Assembly (NCBI GenBank): GCA_021209875.1 | Contig: JAGYVD010000002.1 | Span: 1,984,001 to 2,048,000 of the forward strand | From: Rosellinia necatrix | Lineage: Eukaryota > Ascomycota > Sordariomycetes > Xylariales > Xylariaceae | Length of the DNA stretch: 64,000 nucleotides | Direction: 5' to 3' | Part shown: positions 34,879 through 45,322 of the stretch, in pieces | Layout: every line of letters begins with the position of its first letter | Numbering within the stretch: the first letter of the stretch is position 1 | Made by a program: the position numbers and the translations under genes | Notes under the pieces: model-generated | The model's input: the letters and a program-made list of their open reading frames with translations, nothing else | Told to the model about the DNA's origin: nothing | Databases searched by the model: none

Positions 34879-36839
34879 TCAAGTAACGTCTGGGAACCCG
34901 ACCTCAGATCTTTCCCCTTCAACACTAAAATCTCCTCCGGTATTGTGGTCTAGACCGACGATCGACCCGATAACCTGACGGCGAACTTGTCTGTTCGTAT
35001 TTAGAGAATTGGGGCTAAGAAGGGCTTTAGTGACTAAGATTGATAAGCGGCCGAAAGGTAACTCACTTTCTACCATCGTATACCAGGCCATCGTCATATA
35101 GCAAGGGAGAATGCTCGAAGGTTGACATGCCATTTGGGTGCCGGTAAATGCCCGTCCATATTGTCGGGGTACAAGGGGGAGTGAAAGTTGGCCGAGGCAG
35201 GTTAAAAGGGTCGACATATGCAGAGGCGGAGATAGGGGTATCGATAATACCCTCAGTTATAGTGTCCTTGGCCGTAGTCTCTTCGGCTGTAGTATCGTCG
35301 AGCGTAGTGCCCTCAGTCGTAGTGCCTCTAACCGTAGTGTCCTCGACCGTAGTCTCGTCTGTTGCAGTATCGTCGGGCGTAGTGCCCTCAATCGTGGTGC
35401 CCTTAATCGTAGTGCCCTCAATCGTAGTGCCTTCAACGGTAGTGTCCTCGACCGTAGTCCCCTCGGTTATAGTATCGTCGTCGAGCGTAGTGCCTTTAAT
35501 CGTAGTGCCCTTGGCCATAGTCTCTTCGGCTGTAGTGTCGTCGAGCGTAGTGTTCTCGCCGGCAGTGTCCTCAACTATGGTATCCAAGGGCCTTGTATTC
35601 TCCCCGGCTATAATATTTGGAGCTGCATTGCCCTCAGCTATACTATCTAGGAGTGTAGTGCCCTCGTCTGTACTGCCTTCACTTGATTCGGGATTGGAGC
35701 CTGAAAATTTACGGAGTAGGTCGTTAATTTCCTCTTCGCTCAAGTCAGATAAAGACTGCCCTGACAACTGAGATGGTGACAGCGAGCGCGGTGGCAGCGG
35801 GCGTGGCGACTGGCAAATGTAGTTAGCACACTTCCTAGTAAATATAAAATATGCTGGTGCTATACCAATGGCACCGCGCGTGTTCCAATTTCTCTTATCA
35901 ACTTAGCGTCGGCAACTGGTCTAGTCCCCATCAAATGGAACCCAAAGCCCGTGGCGGCAGTTGGAGGGATTTCCCCGTTGAGAATTCCATTTAGGCTTAA
36001 GTAGGAGCGCGCTTCAGACCTAGAGTAACAGCGATGGCATACCTTAAGCTGGCATTCTTGGTCTCTACGGGGGACCCAAGGCTTTGTCAACTGTTCGTGA
36101 GAGCCTACAACCCGGTCGTGTCCACGAAACCATTCGAACACTTCAGGTTCACATATTCTGGACCTACGAAATCTTCCAAGTGGCCCCTGCGACGATTCGT
36201 TGATGTGCTGCGCCATCGTAACTCGCTGCAAGACAACACGCAGCTATTCTGGTGAGCTCGGACTACACGACGTTTCTTAACATGCACTTACATCTGCTCT
36301 CTGCTTCAATATAGTTAATATTTGATTAGGAGAATAAGTCTTCATCTGTTCGGGCGGAATTTCTCCGAAGAAACCGAAGGTCTTCGCTCTTCCTTCCGGG
36401 CTACGAGGACCCGGGCGAACTTCATTGCTCAGCGCAGCACCCAGAGAATCAAAGGTCACCTGATGGTTAGGAATCTCGTGTTAGCCAATTCGTGCGAGCG
36501 AGCAAGCTCCGGGCATCAGTTTACCTGCTGTTTCTTCTCAATAGCATCTGCGATCAGATGTTCCCGGTCTTCCGTGCATCGGTAAAGCCATCCCTACTGG
36601 CCATGTTGACGACATATGGAACATCTAAGGGCTCTGGAATACAGACGTGTCATAGTGATATGCGTGCATGCCGACCGTCTTCTCAGCCGATCAAGGTAGT
36701 TTGTGTAGAGGCGGAGACGCGAATCCGGCGTGGGCTGGGACGCCGGTGTGGGCTGGGACGCCGGTGTGGGCTGAGATGCCGGCGTGGGTTGGGACGCCGG
36801 CGCCGACGACGAAGAGCTTGAAGACTGCTGCGGATCCAT
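34879..36839 (-). CDS. Hypothetical fungal protein with pentapeptide Thr-rich repeats; possible frame break
   Basis: I do not recognise a function. Confident exons on the minus strand are 36459-36292, 36225-35866, 35809-35067 and 34990-34879. All joins are GT-AG and in frame. An exon before them ends at 36525, and a likely start ATG is at 36839. The 5' part encodes PASQPTP repeats (four copies). The middle has FEWFRGHDRV, PWVPRRDQECQ, CHRCYSRSEARSYLSLNG and GEIPPTAATGFGFHLMG, which looks like a conserved domain with a Cys pair. The 3' part has about 22 units of a 15-bp repeat (TT-V/I-E/K-G type) between 35250 and 35600. Near 36560-36580 two overlapping frames each look coding (VPYVVNMASRDGFTDARKTG, then REHLIADAIEKKQQ). 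I could not join them by a good intron, so an indel or pseudogenisation is possible. Confidence 0.5.
35250..35600. repeat. 15-bp tandem repeat array inside a coding exon
   Basis: Units such as cgtagtgccctcaat recur every 15 bp, with occasional 3-bp changes. They encode a Thr-Thr-x-x-x pentapeptide on the minus strand. The period of 15 keeps both this frame and the antisense frame open. Confidence 0.85.
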
Positions 36840-38697
36840 ATCCTGGCATGGAATGTGCGCTACCGTGTTATCGATATAAACGAAGCCCCAGCTTGAAAGT
36901 CGTGGGTTATGTTTTCATGATGCTTCTCATTTCCGCCCAGTAAATTCTTTATTGTAGTGTCCACGGGAAGGGAGAAAAAGACGGTAGTAGGTAGCTTGTC
37001 GTAGCCTGTAGGGGCCTGTAGGGGCCTGTAGGGGCCTGTAGGGGCCTATAGGGGCCTGTACTGGAGTAGCTTGTGGTCGCTTGCAGTATAATTTGTGTGT
37101 TATTATCGTAACCAAATAGGGATTGATGAGGGAGGAGGGTGGACGAGCAGCCATCAGCTAACTAACACATGTCTTTGCATGGAAAGCTGGTCGGCAGTCC
37201 TGAGCTGCTTTGGTCGCCTCTACAACCGCAAGTAACTTGCTTCGCATACAAATAAAAACAATGGATGTAGTTGTTGTACCTAGGTAGCTTTGCTAACCTT
37301 GTCACGTACCTAACCTACCTAGGTTAGGCAGTGGCATGAATGGTCTAGCCTGCCCTATCGGGGTTCTCTGGTACATACCTTGGGAGATAGTTATTATTTA
37401 GGAAACTACTTTGGGTCTGGCTAGGCTGGAGCCACAGCAACTAATACCGCACTTACCATTTACTAAGTAGGTAAGAAGGTAACTACCTCGGCATACGATA
37501 GGTACTTAGTTGACTATGACCAGTCAAGTAACTACACCGAGACAAAATGTCCATAAGCAGCGCAAAGAGCTTCAAATTCCCACAATGTCACCAAAGCTAT
37601 ATAAAATTTATCAATTCTACTTTTTCTGTTCTCTTGGATCTTTCTCTCTCTCTCTCTTTTCTTTCCTGTCTTTCCCTATACACACAATGTGCGCTTAGAG
37701 TGTGTTATATACCGGTATCAAATGCAAAAGGTTAGTTAAGCTTAGCCACCATGTAACCTGAGGATGCATCACGACTCAGAAAGGTCCAGATCGATAGTGT
37801 CCTGGTACGTAGTAGTAGTAGTAGTATTAAAGTCTAATCTAGGTGTCTGGTACGGTCGTCTGAGCAAAATAGGTATGGTACCTCGGCGATACACTACATG
37901 CTTTTGTGTCGGTACCTGCGCACAATCTGCTAGTGTCCGATGGGCGCATCTCTCATCCAATGAAACTTGACGATCTCAAACTGGGGGTCCCAGACGGACA
38001 GGGTCGAAGCTGACGGGTTTGTTAGTTGGAGGAGTCCAATCGTTGTTATGCAGCAACGGATTGGTCTAAACACTACGCAGACCCACAAATGCACGTCGCG
38101 CGCGACAAATGAACGGTAGATAGGGAGGGATGCGGTAATGAGAGTACCTAGGAAGGTAGGGTAGGTAGGGTAGGTAGGGTAGGCAGTACCTACGCATGGA
38201 GCTAGCTGGCTGGCTGGCGGGCTGTGGCGGGCTGCCCTGCGCGCGACCCCAATGGTCCTATTTGTCGTCCAACCTCGTTTCTACCCGCCAGCCAGCCCAG
38301 CGGCCGAGATACCAACCTCCCCCCTTCCAACCACCGCCTGCCCAAATCCCCCCCCCCCCCCAAACGACGACGACGACACCGATGATCTTCGAACCCCGCC
38401 AAATCTGACGGCGACGACTCTTGCATCGCGACCGTAAGCCTCCCTGCTAACCTGCGTGGACTCGGGCACCTGAGGGCGACTGTGCGCTGCCGTTGACCCA
38501 AAACAATCCTACCGAGGCTCTCCCGGGCTTTCCCAGGCCGCATGTAAACAAACCCATTGGTCCAGCACAACAGCCTCCCCACGACCGCCCTCAGCCGAAC
38601 CCACACGCCCGGCCTCTCTCGAGCCTCGCTAATTGTCCGCCTCACGCAGCTTGTACACCCAACACCCGTGCGATCGACCGATTGACCATCCGGGACC
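36840..38697. other. Spacer with minisatellites upstream of the Mpv17-like gene
   Basis: No gene is recognised in this 1.9 kb. It contains a 10-bp array (37001-37060), a CT tract near 37647-37660, GTAGGGTAG steps at 38150-38190 and C-rich stretches near 38347. The last 300-400 bp are GC-rich and are probably 5' UTR/promoter of the next gene. Confidence 0.4.
37001..37060. repeat. 10-bp minisatellite (ggggcctgta type, 6 units)
   Basis: Six consecutive 10-bp units, four of them identical (ggggcctgta), one with a single change (ggggcctata) and a divergent first unit (gtagcctgta). Confidence 0.95.
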
Positions 38698-39691
38698 ATG
38701 TCGCTCAAGGTCGAGCGGGACACCGTCGAGAAGGTGACCGAGACCGTCGGTGGCGCTGCCGCTGCCGCCGCCGCCGCCGCCGCCGTCGCGGCCCCTCGCG
38801 ATGGCCCTCTGCCCGGCACCAGTGGGAAGCATCCCTTTGCCGAGGCCATTGGCACGGCGCTCACGGGCGGAAAGAAGAATGCCGGCACCAAGGGATACTT
38901 GATGGTACGTGACGCCAAAGTCTCCCACCTTCCCGACCGTCGCGCTCGATGGCATGGCAGCGAGAAGTGACAAGCTAACGTCGGGCAACCTAGGCGTACA
39001 TCAACGCGCTTGAGAAGAACCCACTGCGCACGAAGATGCTCACGTCTGGCACCCTCGCCGGTCTTCAGGAGTTTCTCGCCTCGTGGCTCGCCAAGGATCG
39101 CAACAAGCATGGCAATTACTTCACCTCGCGAGTGCCCAAGATGGCTGCATACGGCGCCATTGTCAGCGCGCCGCTCGGTCATTTCTTGATTTGGTTGCTC
39201 CAGAAGGCCTTCAAAGGCCGCACGAGCCTGCGCTCTAAGATTTTGCAAATTCTCGTCAGCAATTTAGTGGTAGGTGCCCGCCCCTCTCTGGTCCCGGGTT
39301 CGCCTATTGACAGGATATCTCGCAGATCGCGCCGATCCAGAATTCGGTGTATCTAGTAGCTATGGCTCTCATCGCCGGCGCTCGGACCTACCACCAGGTC
39401 CGCGCTACTGTCCGTGTCAGCTTCATCAAGGTGATGAAGATCTCTTGGATCACGTCGCCTATCTGCCTTGCCTTTGCTCAACAGTTCTTGCCCGAGTTCG
39501 CCTGGATGCCTTTCTTCAACTTTGTCGCCTTCGTTATTGGTACATACATCAATACGATCACGAAGAGGAAGAGGCTTGCCGCCCTACGCAAGAAGCACTT
39601 TGGCGACGGCCGTCCTGCCTCCATGGGTCCTCCCCCTCCACCCCAGCGGCCCGAGGACTACCCTCCTATGGGGCCTAACCCACCCTACTAA
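38698..39691 (+). CDS. Mpv17/PMP22-family peroxisomal membrane protein
   Basis: Exons 38698-38904, 38994-39269 and 39326-39691, giving 282 residues. The Mpv17/PMP22 core starts at YINALEKNPLRTKMLTSGTLAGLQEFLASWL. It continues with RVPKMAAYGAIVSAPLGHFLIWLLQKAF and the C-terminal ARTYHQVRATVRVSFIKVMKISWITSPICLAFAQQFLPEFAWMPFFNFVAFVIGTYIN. About four membrane segments are expected. Members form pores or help sort peroxisomal and Woronin-body content in filamentous fungi; which one this is cannot be decided here. A GCC run encodes a poly-Ala stretch at residues ~20-32. The tail is Pro-rich. Both introns are short with clear GT-AG ends. Confidence 0.87.
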
Positions 39692-40094
39692 GGGACACTT
39701 GCTACCCGGGTAAAGATAGTGTATAATGACGAAAGTTGGTGCTGGCTATGTGGATATTGAAAACATCTAGGACACGATATGTATTTCGAACGATACGTAG
39801 TGTTAAGATTACGCGGATTCCGGGCTGGGGCTGGGCGTTGTTGAAGGGATGATGAAATCTCGTTCAGGAATATATACAGTTGTATAGTTGATTTTTGTCA
39901 TTTTTCCCGTCAATGTTTAGTATTTCCCTCAGTATATCTACATTAAAAAGGCACGGATGCGGAGAGAGACAGTGCGTGTTCCGTGTTCTTTGTCCACCTT
40001 TCATCATAACGACTCCAGCCACACCAAAAGGTTCCGTTTTCAAAGACACGGGTAGCCAGTATCCAAATCCCCCTCAGCTGCGTGCCATAGTTAA
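39692..40094. other. Convergent spacer
   Basis: A 403 bp spacer between facing 3' ends, AT-rich, with no gene seen. Confidence 0.4.
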
Positions 40095-40777
40095 TTAAGC
40101 CTCGGCGACTGTGAAGTCGATGCAAGACTCGTAGGTTTGTCTCGCCCCGGTACCATACCACCACCACTGGATCACCTAAACACACGAACACTCCCCCATC
40201 AGCACGTGGTCCATTTCAACACGGGGGTCGTCGGGCCGGGGGACAAAGGTTCAGAACTTACACAATCGCCGGCGGTAGCACACTTGGCGCCCAAGGTGGT
40301 GGGGATGGTGATGTTGAAGTCGGTCTGGTTGGCGGGGAGGGTCTTGCCGTAGAACTGCTTCTCGTCGGCGTAGCCGGCGGGCCAGGCGAGCAGGGGCGGG
40401 CCGAGGGCGGCGTTGGTCTTGACGTCGACGACGGAGACGTTGGCGCTGCCGACGTGGGGGATGGTCAGGGCGACCTTGACGGGGACGACCTGGCCCGGGC
40501 GGTACGCCTGGACGTTGGCGGCGTTGTCGGCGAACTGCACGCCGCGGCACAGCCAGAGGTTGCACCGGGCCGCCTGGTACCCGGCGTCCCGCGCCGCCAG
40601 CTCCGGCAGGCCCTCCACGTGCGACGTCTTGTCCCGCACGATGTCCGCCACCACCGACCGCCCGCACGCCGCCGTCGTCGCCTCCCCCGGCATCCGCATC
40701 GCCGGCGACGCGATGTACCCGTGCCCTCGCGCCATCGCCGCCAGCGAGAGGAGCGTCGTCGTCGTCGTCAACAGCAT
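40095..40777 (-). CDS. Secreted LPMO-like protein (chitin-binding type-4 domain)
   Basis: Exons 40777-40262 and 40175-40095, giving 198 residues. A hydrophobic signal peptide (residues 1-18) ends just before His19 in MARG/HGYIASP. Signal cleavage would expose His as residue 1 of the mature protein, the first arm of the copper histidine brace of lytic polysaccharide monooxygenases. A second His is in ALTIPHVGSANVSVV. Cysteines pair as AACGRS, RCNLWLCRG, AKCATAGDC and ESCIDF. The exon 2 block VIQWWWYGTGARQTYESCIDF completes the domain. It probably oxidises chitin or another polysaccharide outside the cell. There is no C-terminal anchor or extra binding module. Activity is inferred from the fold signature only. 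Confidence 0.75.
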
Positions 40778-42503
40778 TTTTTTTCTTTTCTTCTTTTCTT
40801 TTTTTCTTCTCCTTTTTCTTCCTTGTCGGTCGGATTGTCGGTCGGAAGGCTTTTTTTTTTTTTTTCTTGGATTAAAGTAACTAACTAGTTATTTTCTTTC
40901 CTTTCTGTCGCGCCGCTGGAGTTCTTTCCCACTCGTGTTGTCCGTGTTCGTTTCGATCGATCGATCGATCGTTCGGTCAATCAGTTGGTCGCTTTTGGAT
41001 TTACCAATCAAGGAGGGAGTGAGCGTAGGGTGCGTGTATGTTCTTGTGCTTCAAAGGACTCGACAACGAGAATGGCATCCCCTTTTTATGTCGTTGCCCA
41101 TCATCCCGCATCTAGCCGGCTATGCTAGACAGCCCAGTCCAGCTGCTCTCATCTCTCCCCCCCCCCTCTCTCTCTCGTCGAATGCAATATAAATCCTGGC
41201 TTCTCGTTTGCGCCGGTAGGGTTCGCGTTTGCCATATATTTGCGAGAGAGGCAATCTATCCGCAGTCTGCGAACGGACATCTTTCGTACTTTTCCTTTCC
41301 CTTCCGCTCATCTTCCCGCTCTGGGTCTCCTTTGCCGCCCCTTGACCCTTATATCGCCGGTAAAATAGGCGGGATTGCGCGTGGCGGGCAGGCGGGTAAA
41401 AGAGGAGGTAGATAACGATGCTCCCTCCTCATTGACCTATTCCGGCGAATGGTGTACTTGGATAGATTGTTCCTGCAGCGGAGTCGTTTATTCCCGAGGC
41501 CTTCATCTTGCCGTCTGTTTATAACACCGACGAGATCAGAGCGGGTGCGGTACGGGTCTTTGATTCCCCATGGGCCACTGGCTTCGAGTTTGGGGAAGTA
41601 GGTACGGTACTATATCCTACAGATGGTAGACAAACACCCAAATATAAACAATGAGACCCAGACCCCTTTTCTGGTGATGATGAATCTTGTTTCCCTATTT
41701 GAGAAATAATCTATATATAGGCTCTTGCGATCTTGAAGGTAAGAGACAGGATGCTAGTGGAGATGGCTTTTGAATTATATTATATGCCTTTCATATCCAT
41801 GAGCTCGCCGTCGTTATCCATTCCGCAGTTCCGGCTATAACTACGAGAAACATTTCACGGTTTATGAACATATCGAAAAACTACCTAAGTAGTTATGCGC
41901 TACGGGGTCGGAAGAAGATGAGAGAATGAGAAGGGGGAGAGAGGAGGAAAGAGAAGAAAGGAGGAGGTGGGTGACCTTTGCGATGCTATGGAAGCTACGT
42001 ACAAGCAGATACACTCTACTACGTATTGCATCATTCGTCATGAACTTTACACTTTTTTTCTCCGTTGCTGTTAGTGTAAGGGGAGGTACGACCCACAGTG
42101 TGTGTTGAGTGATTCAGTACCTACCTACTACGGTGGACGTCATGTCATGTCAATTACCTACTAGGATCCATCCCATCTACATCATCGTTTTTAATCGCTA
42201 CAGTAATAGGATTAGTGACAGAGCTTCGAGGTGACTAAAATATGTACCTATCCGAGGTTTTACCGACAGAGCAGCAGTCTCAGCCACTTCGCGTTTTATG
42301 CCTTTTACAACTACACTAAATTACAACCTTGGAGCTCATCAATCAATCGCCCCCCAAGCCAAGGTACCTCCTGTATGGGAATTGCCAAATGGCAAATGGA
42401 AAATGGGTATGATGCTAGATAACCTCGCTCTGCTTAATACTCTGGGCTGGATGTGAACGGCTTGCGGGTGTCTGCTCTCGTGCTCGGGGGTGGTGTGAGT
42501 CGG
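40778..42503. promoter_or_regulatory. 1.7-kb divergent spacer LPMO-like/ketopantoate reductase
   Basis: Pyrimidine-rich T/C runs (40778-40870) flank the LPMO-like start and are probably its 5' UTR/promoter. A GATC repeat (cgatcgatcgatcgatcg) lies near 40955-40972. A degenerate dispersed element lies at 42074-42160. No gene is recognised. Confidence 0.4.
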
Positions 42504-44087
42504 ATGGCGATTCCATCAGGAGGGAACATCATGCGAGTGAACAGCACACGAGTGAATAGCATGTGCGTTGCTGGCCTATCATCAGTACTTACGTCCACAT
42601 TGAGGCGTCCATCCGCGGGGCTATGCTGTACTACACATACAAGGATTACAAGGATTCTACATTCGTCCACTAGAATGGGCCAGGTGAAGAACCCGCCGGA
42701 GAGTTCTGCGGCGTGGCTGCGGCGTCTCATAGAGGACGATACCAAACCGCCGAAGCTATATGCATGGACGCCAGAAAACCTGGCGGCGAGAAGCGGTGTG
42801 GGATCTAAGACAATCAAGGACCCGCACGTGGTCAGGACAAATGGCCGTCATGACGACCGTGACGACGACCGTGATGACGACGATGGTGGGCGTCGCAGGA
42901 TCTACATCCTCGGCGTGGGCAACATCGGCCGCCTATACGCAATGTGTCTCTCCAGGCTCGCCAACCGCCCGCCCATCACCCTCGTCGTGCACCGGAGGGA
43001 CCTCCTCGAGCGCTGGGCCGCCGAGCCCGGCATCGAGCTGACGCGTCGCGGGCGGGCGCACAGGCGCGCCGACTTCGACATCGAATGGTGGACGGACGTG
43101 CCGCCGCCGTGCGGGGGTCACGCCGCCGCCGAGGTGGCCGCGGGCCGCGTCATCCGTAACCTCATCGTCGCCACGAAGGCCCCCGACGCGATGCCGCAGG
43201 TCGACCGGATCCGGCGATACCTGGGTACTGCGTCCGCGGTCGCCTTCGCACAGAACGGGATGTGCAGGCTCTGGCCGCCGCTCGGGGACGCCTACGTGCA
43301 GGCGAGGTTCCCGGGCGGCGCCGGCCCGGCTTGGGTCGCGTGCGTGACGACCCACGGCGTCGCGTCCGAGGGCCCGTTCAGGAGCGTCCATACCGCCCCG
43401 GCCACCGCGCTAGTCGGGCCCGTGATGCTGGGCGCCGCGGAAGGCGGTCGCGCGGGCGGGCACGAGGAGCAGGCAAAGTACCTGATGCGAAAGATCGCGG
43501 AGGCGCCCGGCTTGGATGCCCGGGAGGTGTCGAGGAAGGCGCTTTGGATCGCCCAGCTTGAGAAGCTGGTTGTCAACGCCATCGTCAACCCGTTGACGGC
43601 CGTCCTACGATGCAAGAACGGCGAGCTCCTCGTAGCCCGGGATGATGCCTTGCCCGTTGTTATCGACAAGCTGCTGAGCGAGGCGAGCGAGATACTTGCC
43701 GCGTTAATCCGAGATCCCAAGAGCGCTGAGGTTTTAATCTTGGAACCAGTCGGTCAAGGGGAAATTTCAGAGGACTTGGTAACCAAGTCGCTAAGCACCA
43801 GTCGTGAACAACTCCTGGAGCGTTTTTCTTTCCCGCGGCTTCGGAACATGGTCCTCGATGTCGGGGCGAAGGTCGGCGCAAATACGAGCTCGATGCTCCA
43901 GGACGTGAACGCCGGCAAGCCGACTGAGATAGATGACTTCAACGGATGGCTGGTGGACACGGCAAATCTCCTCGGTAAGGGGCTCCGGCTGCCAACACAC
44001 GAGAAACTTATCGCGCTGGTAAAGGCCCAGGCTGCGCTCACGAGATCCGAACTTTGTGCAGAGCTTTTAGGAGAGAAAAACTGCTAA
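42504..44087 (+). CDS. 2-dehydropantoate 2-reductase (ketopantoate reductase)
   Basis: A single exon; from the ATG at 42504 it gives 527 residues. It reduces ketopantoate to pantoate with NADPH in vitamin B5/CoA synthesis. The N-terminal ~130 residues are a non-conserved extension containing an Asp/Arg run (DDRDDDRDDDD). The Rossmann motif IYILGVGNIGRLYA is near residue 134. VVHRRDLLERW, VATKAPDA and VAFAQNGM follow in the PanE/ApbA order. The C-terminal helical domain has WIAQLEKLVVNAIVNPLTAVL with the catalytic Lys/Asn region and FNGWLVDTANLLG near the end. Later in-frame ATGs (42531, 42561, 42675) could be the true start, since the extension is poorly conserved. GC content is high throughout the core. 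Confidence 0.88.
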   Translation: MAIPSGGNIMRVNSTRVNSMCVAGLSSVLTSTLRRPSAGLCCTTHTRITRILHSSTRMGQVKNPPESSAAWLRRLIEDDTKPPKLYAWTPENLAARSGVGSKTIKDPHVVRTNGRHDDRDDDRDDDDGGRRRIYILGVGNIGRLYAMCLSRLANRPPITLVVHRRDLLERWAAEPGIELTRRGRAHRRADFDIEWWTDVPPPCGGHAAAEVAAGRVIRNLIVATKAPDAMPQVDRIRRYLGTASAVAFAQNGMCRLWPPLGDAYVQARFPGGAGPAWVACVTTHGVASEGPFRSVHTAPATALVGPVMLGAAEGGRAGGHEEQAKYLMRKIAEAPGLDAREVSRKALWIAQLEKLVVNAIVNPLTAVLRCKNGELLVARDDALPVVIDKLLSEASEILAALIRDPKSAEVLILEPVGQGEISEDLVTKSLSTSREQLLERFSFPRLRNMVLDVGAKVGANTSSMLQDVNAGKPTEIDDFNGWLVDTANLLGKGLRLPTHEKLIALVKAQAALTRSELCAELLGEKNC

Positions 44088-45290
44088 ATTTTGAGCTCTT
44101 ATCATAGAAGACGTCTCGGTATGTCCTGTCTGGTGGGTGATACACAAGATAGGGCCAACGGAGGTGCGAATATCTCACAATAAGTTTTGCATTTTCGCCA
44201 TCACCAACTCGTTACCTAGACAAACGATGAAGCGTATATAACCCTACCTAATTCCCAACCCGAGAGACAATGCATTGGCAATGATTTTCCTCTTGGCCGT
44301 GTATATAGTTGGGTTCATCGGCCGTGATATTCAACCACTTGGTCCCCAATAACAACTCCTATATCGTTCGCATCATGTTTATATAATAGTTTGTTAATAC
44401 ACGATGCAGATATCCATTCACGGCATAATAGAAGATCATAAGACTACGATCGCTGACGATACATGCTAACGAGATCTTCTAGTATAGATCGTGTGGGAAA
44501 CATAAGCAGTTCTAAACAAACGCAACACCATATCCCCTGTGCTAATCGTAGTTATAGTGCAAAATTTAGGGTCAGCCCCCTGACGAATAGTGCATCCGGT
44601 ATGTATATTACTTGATTTATATCTATAGCCCTGCCTGATACGTCAAATTCCTGCGAAGCTTATTCTGCCTTCGACAACAACGCGCGTCTATACAACTTTC
44701 CACATAGGCACCATTTCTCACCTCCCCCTACAATCAATATAGACATAGAATTGGAGGGGAGGATAAAAAGACAGTATATATCAGATTATATCTAGATGAT
44801 TCGTAAGTTTAGAGACAGCAGTATTTTCACCGCCGTCTCCTGGCTCGACGCCTTCATTGTTAAACACACTCCGGGGCTGAGACATCGGGGGCTTCAGCCA
44901 AAGAAGTTGGTGGGCTTAAAACAGTCATTATTATAGGCTCTACCCCTCCGAATAGGAACTACCGCGCACCAGGTGTTTGGTAGGCAGCATCCAGATAATA
45001 ACTAATGATCTTAGAGAGGAGACTTGCGATACCCCTCCCCAAAACCCAAGAAACATAGAAGCCCAGAACTCTGTAAACAGCCATAGATAGGATGTGTCTA
45101 ACATCTACCCGCCTACCTTACTACCATCACCTGTTATCGACTGCTGCAAAAATGGGTATAGGCTACAGAAGTCCGTTCTTGCCCAAATCGTGGCAGACGA
45201 GGGTATCATTGTGGCAAGGTTGGGCTTTGCTCTTCGTCAGCTTGCATATCAGGGGGTCGAGTAGAATCATCGCTGATCACCGGAATGTGC

Positions 45291-45322
<32 letters not shown>

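Noticed and set aside
35148..35771. 207-codon Val/Ser-rich frame on the plus strand
   Set aside because: Antisense product of the 15-bp repeat array; a period divisible by three keeps both strands open.
38202..39248. 348-codon open frame on the minus strand
   Set aside because: It lies antisense to the Mpv17/PMP22 gene and its GC-rich upstream region; the opposite strand has clear family motifs and splice sites.
41673..41760. Possible C/D snoRNA (GTGATGA at 41673)
   Set aside because: No D box CTGA at a suitable distance and no rRNA complementarity recognised.
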